Shown: positions 7,865 through 18,400, numbered from the stretch's first letter. The stretch is DNA of 64,000 nt from Aeromicrobium stalagmiti (GCF_013283745.1 NZ_JABSTZ010000001.1:1506406-1570405), one strand, 5' to 3'. Notes: generated by a model from the letters alone, not told the origin. A program made the numbers and translations.

Positions 7865-8958
7865 AGCAGATCGACAAGGAGTCGATGACCGCAGCGGTCA
7901 AGCTCGGCTTCTTCTTCGCCTTCACCGGCATCTCGACGCTGATCCTGGCGCTCACGCTGAGCAACGGGTCGTTCGGCGACCGCAAGGAGTACAAGGCGAT
8001 CTTCTCCGACGTGACCGGCATGGCCAAGGGCGATGACGTGCGCATCGCCGGCGTGGCCGTCGGCTCGGTCAAGAAGGTCGAGATCGTCAACCGTGACAAG
8101 GCTCGCGTCACCTTCGGCGTCGACTCCGACGTTCCCCTGACGGCCAACACCAACGCGACGATCAAGTTCCGCAACCTGGTCGGACAGCGCTACATCGCGC
8201 TCACCCAGGGTGCCGACGGTGCCAAGTCGGTGCTCGCGGCCGGCAGCACGATCCCCGAGGAGCGGACGCAGGAGGCACTCGACCTCAACGTCCTGCTCAA
8301 CGGCTTCAAGCCGGTCTTCCAGGCTCTCTCGCCCGAGGACACCAACAAGTTCGCCTACGAGATCGTCCAGACCCTGCAGGGCGAGAGCGGCAACGTCGAG
8401 AACCTGCTGGCCCGCACCTCGTCTCTCACCAACACGCTCGCCGACCGCGATCAGCTGATCGGTGACGTGATCGTCAACCTCAGCGACGTGCTCGACACCG
8501 TCGGCAGCCGCGACAAGCAGCTGACCGACACGATCGACACGCTCCAGCAGTTCGTCACCGGGCTCAAGGACGACCGCAACGCGATCCTCGACTCGGTCGA
8601 CTCGATCTCCGACCTCACCGACGAGACCTCCGACCTGCTGGTCCAGGGGCGTCCGGCGCTGACCGAGGACATCAAGCAGCTGCGGGCCCTGACCAAGAAC
8701 CTGTCGTCGAAGAAGAACCTCAAGACGATCTCGACCTCGATCCAGATCCTGCCGATCAAGCTCAGCAAGATCGGCACGGCGGCGTCGTCGGGCAGCGAGT
8801 TCAACTTCTACCTCTGTGAGGTCAACGGCAGCATCACCATCCCCGCCATCAAGCTCGGTGGCGTGACCGTCCTGCCCGAGACCCCGCTCGACCTCACCGG
8901 CCCCAACGGCCTGAAGGTCGGCGGATCACGATGCAACCAGCCGGGGTATGACAAGTGA
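7861..8958 (+). CDS. mceB: MCE family protein B
   Basis: A 365-residue MCE protein with an N-terminal membrane anchor (about residues 15-35) and an MCE domain containing KGDDVRIAGVAVGSVKK. The start is GTG 7861, overlapping the mceA stop by 4 bases. A long helical region follows the domain (about 130-280), which in solved MCE complexes extends the tunnel. Order in the operon assigns it as MceB. Confidence 0.92.
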   Translation: MKQIDKESMTAAVKLGFFFAFTGISTLILALTLSNGSFGDRKEYKAIFSDVTGMAKGDDVRIAGVAVGSVKKVEIVNRDKARVTFGVDSDVPLTANTNATIKFRNLVGQRYIALTQGADGAKSVLAAGSTIPEERTQEALDLNVLLNGFKPVFQALSPEDTNKFAYEIVQTLQGESGNVENLLARTSSLTNTLADRDQLIGDVIVNLSDVLDTVGSRDKQLTDTIDTLQQFVTGLKDDRNAILDSVDSISDLTDETSDLLVQGRPALTEDIKQLRALTKNLSSKKNLKTISTSIQILPIKLSKIGTAASSGSEFNFYLCEVNGSITIPAIKLGGVTVLPETPLDLTGPNGLKVGGSRCNQPGYDK

Positions 8959-9953
8959 AGCCTTTCCGCGAACGCAATCCCGTGATCATCGGTGTCATCG
9001 GCATCGCCGTGATCGCCCTGATGATGCTCGGTGCCTTCCGTGCCGACCGGCTGCCGATCATCGGCAGCGGCGACACCTACTACGCCAACTTCGCCGAGAT
9101 CGGCGCCCTCAAGGACGGCAACGAGGTCCGGGTGGCCGGCGTGTCGGTCGGCAAGGTGCGGGGCATCGAGCTCGACGGCAACAAGGTCCGTGTCACGTTC
9201 AAGATCGACAAGGGCACCGAGCTTGGTCTCGAGACGGGCGCCGACATCCGGGTCCGGACGCTGCTGGGCGCGGAGTACCTCGCGTTGACGCCGAAGGGCG
9301 ATGGCACGCTGCCCAAGGGCGCCACGATCCCGATGGAGCGCACGACGCCTCCGTACGACGTCGTCCAGGCGTTCTCCGACCTCAGCCGCACGACCGACCA
9401 GATCGACGTGCCCCAGCTGTCCGACGCGCTCGACACGCTCGCCGAGGTCTCGAGCCAGACACCGGAGGAGTTCCGTGGAGCGATCCAGGGAGTCTCCGAC
9501 CTGTCACGCAACCTCGCCGCGCGTGACGACCAGATCAACACCCTGCTGGTCAACCTCAAGAAGGTCTCCGGCGTGCTCAACTCGCGCAACGACGAGCTCG
9601 TCACGCTGTTCAAGGACTCCGACGTCCTGTTCTCCGCGATCAGCGAGCGGCGCGACTCGATCCACCGCCTGCTGGTCTCGACCCAGTCGATCTCCACACA
9701 GCTGCGGGGACTCGTCAAGGACACGCGGGCCGATCTCAAGCCGGCCCTCGACCAGCTCGACGTCGTCACCTCCATGCTGCGCAAGAACGAAGCCAGCCTC
9801 GACGAGGCGTTGCGGGTCTACCCGGCATTCACGCGGGTGTTCTCCAACGCGCTCGGCACCGGGCCGTGGTTCGACATCTATCTGGGCGGACTCACCTCCG
9901 CCTCGGGCCTGGGCGAACAGCTGGCCGACGCACTGAAGGGAGCCACGCCATGA
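8955..9953 (+). CDS. mceC: MCE family protein C
   Basis: A 332-residue MCE protein. One N-terminal membrane segment (about 9-28) precedes the MCE domain, whose core is GNEVRVAGVSVGKVRGIEL, and a long helical part. It has no extended low-complexity tail, in contrast to MceE. GTG 8955 overlaps the mceB stop as GTGA, indicating translational coupling. Confidence 0.92.
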   Translation: MKPFRERNPVIIGVIGIAVIALMMLGAFRADRLPIIGSGDTYYANFAEIGALKDGNEVRVAGVSVGKVRGIELDGNKVRVTFKIDKGTELGLETGADIRVRTLLGAEYLALTPKGDGTLPKGATIPMERTTPPYDVVQAFSDLSRTTDQIDVPQLSDALDTLAEVSSQTPEEFRGAIQGVSDLSRNLAARDDQINTLLVNLKKVSGVLNSRNDELVTLFKDSDVLFSAISERRDSIHRLLVSTQSISTQLRGLVKDTRADLKPALDQLDVVTSMLRKNEASLDEALRVYPAFTRVFSNALGTGPWFDIYLGGLTSASGLGEQLADALKGATP

Positions 9954-11137
9954 CCGCGCTGGCCCAGCGATTCGCGGGATTCTCCAAGGTGCTGGCGGCC
10001 GTCGTCGTCCTGCTCCTGATCGCCGCCGCCCTGCTGTTCCTCAACAACGGCGACGGCAAGCGATATCTCACGGTCGACTTCGAGCAGACCAACTCGGTCT
10101 ACAAGGGCTCGGACGTCAAGATCCTCGGTGTCCCGGTCGGCAAGGTCGAGAAGCTGACGCCGCGCGGCAACGTCGTGCGGGTCAAGATCGCCTACGACGG
10201 CAAGCAGAAGCTGCCGGCCGACGTCAAGGCCGTCGTCGTCTCGCCGTCGATCGTCGGCGACCGCTTCGTCCAGCTGGCTCCCGCCTACAACGGTGGACCG
10301 ACCCTGAAGGACAACGCCTTCCTGTCCGTCGACCGCACCGCCGTGCCGATCGAGCTCGACGCGGTCTACCAGTCCCTTGACGACCTCTCGGTGGCGCTCG
10401 GCCCGAAGGGTGCCAACAAGGAGGGCTCGCTCAGCAAGCTCCTCGACGGCACCGCCGCCCAGTTCAAGGGGCAGGGTGCGCAGGTCAACGAGACGATCAA
10501 GAACTTCGGCAAGCTCAGCACGACGCTGTCCAACAACAAGGACGAGCTGTTCGGCGGCCTGCGTGAGGTGGAGGACTTCGTGAGCCTGCTCAAGACCAAC
10601 GACTCGGCTGTCCGGTCGTTCAACGACAGCACGGCCAAGGTCTCCACCGTCCTGGCTGGAGAGCGCGACGACCTTGCAGCAACGCTCGAGGCGCTCAGCA
10701 AGGCCTTGGTCGACGTCAACGGTCTCGTCAAGGAGAACCGCAGCGCGCTGCGCGGCAACGTCGACAACATCGCCTCGCTCGCCAAGCTGCTGGCCAAGCA
10801 CAAGGACGACCTCGAGCAGATCACGCTCAACGCGCCGACGGCCTTGACCAACGTCTCGCTGGCCTACAACAGCACGTCCGGCACGCTCGACACCCGGGCC
10901 GACATCCCCGAGGTGCTGTTCAGCGCGCTCGACAACCCCGCGAGCCTGGTCTGCAACCTTCTCGGTGAGACCCTCGACGAAGGTGGCCTGTGCTCCTCGC
11001 TGACCGACCTGCTGCCCGACATCCTGCCTCGCGCCGGTGCTGCCCAGCAGCCGACCGCGAAGGCTCCGGCCGCAGTCGCGCAGGCGCCGAGCGACCCGGT
11101 CTACGACTCGCTCGCCGGACTGGGAGCAGGCCGATGA
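9950..11137 (+). CDS. mceD: MCE family protein D
   Basis: A 395-residue MCE protein. The membrane segment lies near residues 14-33, and the MCE core reads GSDVKILGVPVGKVEKLTP. The C-terminal 40 residues are Pro/Ala-rich. ATG 9950 overlaps the mceC stop (ATGA); the longer upstream frame lies within mceC and is rejected. Assignment as D is by order. Confidence 0.92.
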   Translation: MTALAQRFAGFSKVLAAVVVLLLIAAALLFLNNGDGKRYLTVDFEQTNSVYKGSDVKILGVPVGKVEKLTPRGNVVRVKIAYDGKQKLPADVKAVVVSPSIVGDRFVQLAPAYNGGPTLKDNAFLSVDRTAVPIELDAVYQSLDDLSVALGPKGANKEGSLSKLLDGTAAQFKGQGAQVNETIKNFGKLSTTLSNNKDELFGGLREVEDFVSLLKTNDSAVRSFNDSTAKVSTVLAGERDDLAATLEALSKALVDVNGLVKENRSALRGNVDNIASLAKLLAKHKDDLEQITLNAPTALTNVSLAYNSTSGTLDTRADIPEVLFSALDNPASLVCNLLGETLDEGGLCSSLTDLLPDILPRAGAAQQPTAKAPAAVAQAPSDPVYDSLAGLGAGR

Positions 11138-12504
11138 GCGCGCGCAGGACCGTCAAGGTCGGCGTCCTCGCCGCCGTCTCGGCACTGGTGCTGAGCGGCT
11201 GCGGGTTCTCGCCCTACAAGCTGCCGCTGCCCGGTGGCGCCGACGTGGGCAGTGAGCCCTACCAGGTCAAGATCCAGTTCCGGGACGTCCTCGACCTGGT
11301 GCCGCAGAGCGCCGTCCGGGTCAACGACATCGCGGTCGGCAAGGTCACCGACATCAAGCTCCAGGGCTGGACGGCGCTCGTGACCGTCAAGGTCAACCGC
11401 GATGCCCAGCTGCCCGACAACACCGTCGCCACGATCCGCCAGACCAGCCTCCTCGGCGAGAAGTTCGTCTCGCTGGCTCCACCCGAGCAGGGCGCCATCG
11501 GCTCGCTGGGCAACGGCGACATGATCCCGTTGGAGCGCTCGAGCCGTAACCCCGAGATCGAGGAGGTGCTCGGTGCCGCCTCGCTGCTGTTCAACGGTGG
11601 CGGCCTCGAGAAGACCAACACGATCATCAAGGAGCTCAACAACGCGTTGGGAGGCAACGAGCCCGAGGTCAAGGAGCTCATCGCCTCCACGTCCTCGTTC
11701 ATCACGCAGCTCGACGACAACAAGGACGCGCTGCTGACCTCGCTGGAGAAGGTCGACCGTCTGGCGACCGCGACGCTCGACCAGAAGTCGGCCATCACCG
11801 GCGCGCTCGACGACCTGCCTGATGCACTCCGGGTGGTCAACCAGCAGCGCGACGACCTGGTCGGCCTGCTCCAGTCGCTCGACAAGCTCAGCAACGTCGC
11901 CACCGACGTCATCCGCGAGTCCAAGGACGACACCGTGGCCGACCTCAAGGCGCTGGCTCCGACGCTCAAGAACCTGGCTGCTGCCGGAGACGACCTCGCC
12001 ACCGGCACCAAGGCCCTGCTGTCCTACCCGTTCACCGACGGCTTCGTCGGCAACTCCCTGGCCGCGGCCACCGGTCGTTGCCAGGACACGCCGACGGTCA
12101 AGGAGGGCGCCTGCTTCGGTGACTTCGCCAACCTGTCGATCAGCCTCGACATCAGTGCGGACCAGCTCAGCAACCTGCTCGGGGTCGATCTGGGCGATGC
12201 GCTGGCCGGCACGCCGGCCGACGCGGCCGCCGCATCGGGTGACCCGTTGTCCGGTGACGACCTGGCCGACCTGATCTCGGGTCTGCTCCCCGGTGGCTCC
12301 GGCAGCCTTCCCGACCTGGGTCTGCCGACCCTGGGTGGCGGCGCCGACAAGCCGTCAGGCACCTCGAGCCCGACGCCCAAGCCGACCGAGCCGACCCAGA
12401 AGGGCCTGCTCTGCGGGCTGCTCGGGTCGTGTCGAGCGCCGGCTGCCAGTGCCTCGTCGTCCGACGTGGTGCGACTTCTCACGGAGCCGGTGATGGCGCG
12501 ATGA
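11134..12504 (+). CDS. mceE: MCE family lipoprotein E
   Basis: A 456-residue MCE protein that is a lipoprotein: the signal peptide ends with lipobox L20-S-G-C23. That is the hallmark of the fifth subunit (MceE, LprK-like) of mce operons. The MCE core contains SAVRVNDIAVGKVTDIKL. A Pro/Ser/Thr-rich segment occurs near residues 395-425, with a short Cys-containing tail after it. ATG 11134 overlaps the mceD stop. The lipid anchor should tether the outer part of the hexamer. Confidence 0.92.
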   Translation: MSARRTVKVGVLAAVSALVLSGCGFSPYKLPLPGGADVGSEPYQVKIQFRDVLDLVPQSAVRVNDIAVGKVTDIKLQGWTALVTVKVNRDAQLPDNTVATIRQTSLLGEKFVSLAPPEQGAIGSLGNGDMIPLERSSRNPEIEEVLGAASLLFNGGGLEKTNTIIKELNNALGGNEPEVKELIASTSSFITQLDDNKDALLTSLEKVDRLATATLDQKSAITGALDDLPDALRVVNQQRDDLVGLLQSLDKLSNVATDVIRESKDDTVADLKALAPTLKNLAAAGDDLATGTKALLSYPFTDGFVGNSLAAATGRCQDTPTVKEGACFGDFANLSISLDISADQLSNLLGVDLGDALAGTPADAAAASGDPLSGDDLADLISGLLPGGSGSLPDLGLPTLGGGADKPSGTSSPTPKPTEPTQKGLLCGLLGSCRAPAASASSSDVVRLLTEPVMAR

Positions 12505-13718
12505 TCACCAGACTGACCAAGTTCCAGCTCGTGATCTTCGCGATCGTGACCGTCATCGGCGGCGCTTTCGTCGGTGGGCGCTACGCGCAGCTCGATCGTC
12601 TCGTGGTCGACCGCAGCTTCCCGGTCACTGCACAGTTCTCCGACTCCGGGGGCATCTTCGCCGGCGCCCAGGTGACCTATCGCGGCATCCCGGTCGGCAA
12701 GGTGGGGTCCTTGGACTTCCAGCAGGGCGGCGTCCAGGCCACGATCGACATCGAGAACAGTGCGCCCAGGATCCCGCGCGACGTGCTGGCGGTGGTCGCC
12801 AACAAGTCGGCCATCGGCGAGCAGTTCATCGACCTGCAGCCGCGTGCCAACTCCGGCCCCTACCTGACGCGCGGCTCGGAGATCTCGATCCTCAACACCC
12901 GGATCCCGATCGACACGACGACGCTGCTCGTCGACGTCAACTCCCTCGTCAAGTCGGTCAACACCGACAGCCTGCGCACCGTGGTCGACGAGCTCGGTCA
13001 GGCCTTCGAGGGCACCGGCAAGGACCTCGCGACGATTCTCGACACGTCCTCGGACTTCATCCAGACCGCCGACGACAACATCGACGTGACCCGCTCGCTG
13101 ATCCGCGACTCCGACACGGTGCTGCAGACCCAGATCGACAAGCAGGGCGAGCTGGCGACGTTCTCCAAGAACCTCGCGCTGCTGTCCGACACGCTCGTCG
13201 ACGCCGACCCCGATCTGCGCCGCCTGCTCGACAAGGGCAGCGTCAGTGCCCGCACGGTGCGCAAGGTCGTCGACGAGAACTCCAAGGATCTCAGCAATGC
13301 GGTGCGTGACCTCGTCACGGCCAACAAGCCGCTGAGCAAGAACGTGCTGGGGCTGCAGGCCGTCTTCGTGCTCTACCCCTACCTGCTCGAGGGCTCGTTC
13401 TCGGTGCTCGACCCTGCGGTCGAGAACGGCAAGGAGACCGGCGACTACAACGCGACCTTCGGCCTGGTCCTCACCGACCCGACGGCGACGTGCTCGTTCG
13501 CCCAGAACGGTGGCGACGCGTCGGGCTATCGTCAGCGTCGTGCGGAGGGCACGATCAGCGACACCGAGTTCAGCACGGACGTGGACTGTAAGGTCAAGGA
13601 CAACAAGATCGCGCGGCAGGCATCGAAGACGGTGCTGCAGCGATCCGCGGCCGCGTCAGGACTTGCGGCAGACGGAAAGGACTCCTGGAAGTGGCTTCTG
13701 CTCGATCCGGCCCAGTGA
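12501..13718 (+). CDS. mceF: MCE family protein F
   Basis: The last of six MCE subunits (405 residues). An N-terminal membrane segment (about residues 8-26) is followed by the MCE core GAQVTYRGIPVGKVGSLDF and the long helical domain. ATG 12501 overlaps the mceE stop (ATGA). With mceA-E it completes one full hexamer set, so the locus should encode a self-sufficient transporter. Confidence 0.92.
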   Translation: MITRLTKFQLVIFAIVTVIGGAFVGGRYAQLDRLVVDRSFPVTAQFSDSGGIFAGAQVTYRGIPVGKVGSLDFQQGGVQATIDIENSAPRIPRDVLAVVANKSAIGEQFIDLQPRANSGPYLTRGSEISILNTRIPIDTTTLLVDVNSLVKSVNTDSLRTVVDELGQAFEGTGKDLATILDTSSDFIQTADDNIDVTRSLIRDSDTVLQTQIDKQGELATFSKNLALLSDTLVDADPDLRRLLDKGSVSARTVRKVVDENSKDLSNAVRDLVTANKPLSKNVLGLQAVFVLYPYLLEGSFSVLDPAVENGKETGDYNATFGLVLTDPTATCSFAQNGGDASGYRQRRAEGTISDTEFSTDVDCKVKDNKIARQASKTVLQRSAAASGLAADGKDSWKWLLLDPAQ

Positions 13719-14287
13719 CCTCGTGGTCTGGCCGACGTCGAACGATCCGCGTCCTGGTGGTCCTCGCCTCTCTCGGCGTGCTGCTGGCCGTGGCCGGCGT
13801 CGTCCTGCCGAGCTTCGGCGGGGACGACCGGACGGGAGACCGTGAGCAGGTGACGTCGCGTGCCAGCGACTTCGCCGTCGCGATGAACACCTTCGACTTC
13901 TCCCAGCCCGAGGACTACCGCAAGCGGATCAAGACGCTGCTGACGCCGGGCTACTACAAGGAGTTCCTCGCGAACTCCGAGGCGACCGAGGAAGTCCTCG
14001 CCAAGAACAAGGTGAGCCTCAAGAGCGGCGACGCCAAGGTCATCGGCATCGCGGTGCAGAGCATCGACAGCGACTCGGCCGAGGCGATCGTGGCCTTCGA
14101 CGCCTCGATCTCCAGCGACAAGGCTGCCGTGACGGCGCCGCGGGAGTTCCGCTGGAAGATCGCGTTCGCCAAGACGAAGGGTGAGTGGCTGGTGTCCCGG
14201 TTCGAGAGCGTCGGCACGGTCGAGTCCCAGGTCGCGACCGAGCCGACACCGAGCTCGACCCCGTCCGCCGGAGGTGATGGGCAGTGA
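13691..14287 (+). CDS. Mce-associated membrane protein (Mas), first
   Basis: A 198-residue protein with one N-terminal membrane segment (about residues 20-40) and an extracytoplasmic domain resembling the NTF2-like fold of Mce-associated proteins. These are routinely encoded after mceF and are thought to stabilise the complex. GTG 13691 has an AAAGG site about 10 bases upstream and overlaps mceF by 28 bases. GTG 13715 would give the GTGA overlap seen at other junctions and is nearly as likely. A Ser/Thr/Pro-rich C-terminus follows the domain. Confidence 0.8.
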   Translation: MASARSGPVTSWSGRRRTIRVLVVLASLGVLLAVAGVVLPSFGGDDRTGDREQVTSRASDFAVAMNTFDFSQPEDYRKRIKTLLTPGYYKEFLANSEATEEVLAKNKVSLKSGDAKVIGIAVQSIDSDSAEAIVAFDASISSDKAAVTAPREFRWKIAFAKTKGEWLVSRFESVGTVESQVATEPTPSSTPSAGGDGQ

Positions 14288-15213
14288 GCGACTCCAACGG
14301 ACCCGTCCGTCGTCGGCGCATCGCCGGCGAGGCGCCGGCCTCGGCCCCCGCCAAGAAGGCGCCGGTGAAGAAGTCCCCCGCCAAGAAGGCGCCCGCCAAG
14401 AAGGTGCCGGCCAAGAAGGCCCCCGCGACGGCGAAGGCAGCGCCGGCCAAGAAGACACCGATCAAGAAGGCACCGGCGGCCAAGAAGGCGTCTGCTGTCG
14501 AGCAGGCCGTCTCGCTCGACACGTCCACGACATCGGCTCCGACGCGACCCTCTGTGCCCACCGCCCGCAGGAGCACGCCGGCCGTCGCCAAGCCGGTCCG
14601 CCCCGCCCCCGCGGCCGCAGCGGACGACGACGGCGCCGGAACAGGCCGCCCGGGCCGCGCCGACCTGCGCTGGCTGGTGCCTGCCGCGCTGGTCACCGCC
14701 GCCGTCCTCGTGCTGGGCGCGCTGCTCGCGATCCGCGGCGTGCAGGACTTCACCGACGACGGGGGAGACCTCGCCACGGCCCAGCGCCAGGCCACCTCGG
14801 CTGCTGCGACGGCGTCCGAGGCGATCTTCTCCTACCGCTACGACCAGCTCGACGGCTACGTCCAGGAGCGTCAGGCGCTGATGACCCCGGCCTTCGGCAA
14901 GAAGTTCGCCGAGGCGCAGCCGCTGCTGGAGGAGATCGCTCCACAGGTCAAGGTGCAGATGAAGGGCGTGACCCAGGACGCCGCGCCGATCGCCTGTGGC
15001 GAGGAGTGCTCCGACACCAAGGTCGACGTGCTGCTGTTCTTCGACCAGGTCCGACTGGTCGGCGACGCGAACGAGACGACGACGTTCCCGCGGCGGCTCA
15101 AGATGACGATGGTCAAGGCCGACGACGGCTGGCTCGTCGACGACATCGTCTATCTCGAGAACTCCCCGGAATCACCGGGCGAAACCACGCAGGGCGACAC
15201 AAAAGCCAACTAG
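14284..15213 (+). CDS. Mce-associated membrane protein with Lys/Ala/Pro-rich tail
   Basis: The last gene of the mce operon (309 residues), starting at a GTG that overlaps the previous stop. The N-terminal cytoplasmic part, about residues 17-75, is built of repeated AKKAP-like units (histone H1-like), followed by a second low-complexity stretch. A membrane segment spans about 122-145, and the external domain beyond it resembles the first Mas protein, with a VDVLLFFDQ strand and a WLVDDIVYLE end. The basic tail is unusual for this role and may bind nucleic acid or acidic lipid headgroups; that is speculation. No terminator was recognised before the rpoB promoter. Confidence 0.78.
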   Translation: MSDSNGPVRRRRIAGEAPASAPAKKAPVKKSPAKKAPAKKVPAKKAPATAKAAPAKKTPIKKAPAAKKASAVEQAVSLDTSTTSAPTRPSVPTARRSTPAVAKPVRPAPAAAADDDGAGTGRPGRADLRWLVPAALVTAAVLVLGALLAIRGVQDFTDDGGDLATAQRQATSAAATASEAIFSYRYDQLDGYVQERQALMTPAFGKKFAEAQPLLEEIAPQVKVQMKGVTQDAAPIACGEECSDTKVDVLLFFDQVRLVGDANETTTFPRRLKMTMVKADDGWLVDDIVYLENSPESPGETTQGDTKAN

Positions 15214-15249
15214 CCTCCCTGACGAGTCGCTGATTGTCAAGACCCGCCC

Positions 15250-15278
15250 TTGCTTCGGCGTGGCTTGCGGGTTACACT
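15250..15278 (+). promoter_or_regulatory. Promoter of rpoB-rpoC
   Basis: TTGCTT (15250-15255) and TACACT (15273-15278) are 17 bases apart. This gives a 5' leader of about 125 bases before the TTG start of rpoB. The leader contains a CGTGC/GCACG hairpin (15354-15358 with 15364-15368) and no other clear element. Confidence 0.7.
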
Positions 15279-15410
15279 GAACTTTCGCGCTCGCCTTGTC
15301 CTGCCCATCTCCTCATCGGGGTGCAAAGGCGCCCCTTGACCGGGGTCGTTTGGCGTGCGCGCAGCACGACCTTCGAGCCACCCGCCTGCGAGCCCTTGGA
15401 AGGACCCCTC

Positions 15411-18400
15411 TTGGCCGCCTCGCGCAACACTGCAACTGTTCAGCCCCGCCGCATCTCTTTCGCCAAAATCGCAGAACCCCTCGAGGTCCCTGAGCTCCTG
15501 GCTCTGCAGACCGACAGCTTTGCCTGGCTGATCGGCGACGAGAAGTGGAAGGAAGGCGTCGACGCCGCTCTTGCAGCCGGCCGTACCGACGTCTCCACGA
15601 AGTCCGGCCTCGAGGAGATCTTCGAGGAGATCTCCCCGATCGAGGACTTCTCCGAGACGATGAGCCTGTCGTTCCGGGACCACCGCTTCGAGCCGCCGAA
15701 GTACTCGGTCGACGACTGCAAGGACCGCGACGTCACCTACGCCGCGCCCCTGTTCGTCACCGCCGAGTTCATGAACAACGAGACCGGCGAGATCAAGAGC
15801 CAGACGGTCTTCATGGGCGACTTCCCGCTCATGACCGACAAGGGCACCTTCATCATCAACGGCACCGAGCGTGTCGTCGTCTCGCAGCTCGTCCGGTCGC
15901 CGGGCGTCTACTTCGAGCGCACGCCCGACAAGACGTCCGACAAGGACATCTACACCGCCAAGGTCATCCCCTCGCGTGGTGCCTGGCTCGAGTTCGAGAT
16001 CGACAAGCGCGACATGGTCGGCGTCCGTCTCGACCGCAAGCGCAAGCAGAGCGTCACCGTGCTGCTCAAGGCGCTCGGCTGGACCGAGGCGCAGATCCTC
16101 GAGGAGTTCGGCCAGTACGAGTCGATCCGCCTGACGCTGGAGAAGGACAACACCACCGGTCAGGACGACGCGCTGCTCGACATCTACCGCAAGCTGCGTC
16201 CGGGCGAACCGCCGAGCCGCGAAGCTGCCCAGACCCTTCTGGACAACTACTACTTCAACGCCAAGCGCTACGACACGGCCAAGGTCGGTCGCTACAAGAT
16301 CAACAAGAAGCTCGGTGTCGACGAGGCGTTCGACCAGCAGACGCTGACGATCGACGACATCGTGTCGACGATCAAGTACATCGTGGCCCTGCACGCCGGT
16401 GAGACCGAGCTGGCCACCGCAGCCGGCGACACCATCGTCGAGGCCGACGACATCGATCACTTCGGCAACCGTCGGATGCGCACGGTCGGCGAGCTGATCC
16501 AGAACCAGCTCCGCACGGGCCTGGCCCGCATGGAGCGCGTCGTCCGCGAGCGCATGACGACCCAGGACGTCGAGGCCATCACGCCGCAGACCCTGATCAA
16601 CATCCGCCCGGTCGTCGCGGCGCTGAAGGAGTTCTTCGGAACCTCGCAGCTGTCGCAGTTCATGGACCAGAACAACCCGCTCGCGGGCCTGACGCACAAG
16701 CGTCGTCTGTCGGCCCTCGGACCGGGCGGTCTGTCGCGTGAGCGCGCCGGCTACGAGGTCCGCGACGTCCACCCGTCGCACTACGGCCGCATGTGCCCGA
16801 TCGAGACCCCCGAGGGACCGAACATCGGTCTGATCGGCTCGCTCGCGTCCTACGGACGGATCAACTCGTTCGGCTTCGTCGAGACGCCCTACCGCAAGGT
16901 CGTCAAGAACAAGGTCACCGAGCAGATCGACTACCTGACCGCGACCGATGAGGACCGCTTCATCATCGCCCAGGCCAACTCGATCCTGAGCGAGGACGGC
17001 ACCTTCGCCGAGGACATGGTCCTGGTGCGTCAGAAGGGTGGCGAGGCCGAGCTGCGTCCCGCCGCCGACGTCGACTACATGGACGTCTCGCCCCGCCAGA
17101 TGGTGTCGGTCGCGACCGCGCTGATCCCGTTCCTCGAGCACGACGATGCCAACCGCGCCCTCATGGGCTCGAACATGCAGCGTCAGGCCGTCCCGCTGAT
17201 CCGCAACGACGCGCCGCTCGTCGGCACCGGCATGGAGTTCCGTGCCGCCGTCGACGCCGGTGACGTCACGGTCGCCAAGGTCGCCGGTGTGGTCAACGAG
17301 GTGTCCGCGGACGCCATCGAGATCATGCAGGACGACGGCTCGTACTTCACGTACCGCCTGGCCAAGTTCAAGCGCTCCAACCAGGGCACCTGCACCAACC
17401 AGCGTCCGCTCGTGGCGCACGGGCAGCGGGTCGAGGTCGGCACGCCGCTGGCCGACGGTCCCTGCACCGACGAGGGCGAGATGGCGCTGGGCACCAACCT
17501 GCTCGTCGCCTTCATGCCCTGGCAGGGTCACAACTACGAGGACGCGATCATCCTCTCCCAGCGCGTCGTCCAGGACGACCTGCTGACCTCGATCCACATC
17601 GAGGAGCACGAGGTCGATGCTCGCGACACCAAGCTGGGCCCCGAGGAGATCACGCGGGACATCCCCAACGTCTCCGAGGAGATGCTGGCCGATCTCGACG
17701 AGCGTGGCATCATCCGCATCGGTGCCGAGGTCGGCAACGGCGACGTCCTGGTCGGCAAGGTCACGCCCAAGGGCGAGACCGAGCTGACCCCCGAGGAGCG
17801 TCTGCTCCGTGCGATCTTCGGCGAGAAGGCGCGCGAGGTGCGCGACACCTCGCTCAAGGTCCCGCACGGCGAGAGCGGCACCGTCATCGGCGTCCGGGTC
17901 TTCGACTCGGCCGAGGGTGACGAGCTGTCCCCGGGCGTCAACCAGCTGGTCCGCGTCTACGTGGCCCAGAAGCGCAAGATCTCCAACGGCGACAAGCTGG
18001 CCGGCCGTCACGGCAACAAGGGCGTCATCTCCAAGATCAACCCGATCGAGGACATGCCTTTCCTGGAGGACGGCACGCCCGTCGACATCGTGCTCAACCC
18101 GCTCGGTGTCCCCGGTCGAATGAACGTCGGACAGGTGCTGGAGACGCACCTGGGCTGGGTCGCCAAGACCGGCTGGGACATCACCGACATGAAGGACGAG
18201 TGGGCCGACCGCCTGCGCGCCATCGGTGCTGACCGTGCGCCCAAGGACAGCAACGTCGCCACGCCCGTCTTCGACGGTGCCCGTGAGGACGAGATCCAGG
18301 GCCTGCTGGCCTCGACGCTCCCCAACCGGGACGGCGAGCGCATGGTCAAGCGTGACGGCAAGGCGGTGCTCTTCGACGGTCGTACCGGCGAGCAGTTCCC

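Noticed and set aside
14332..14520. CRISPR or direct-repeat array
   Set aside because: The repeated units are in-frame codons for Lys/Ala/Pro residues, with no regular spacers.
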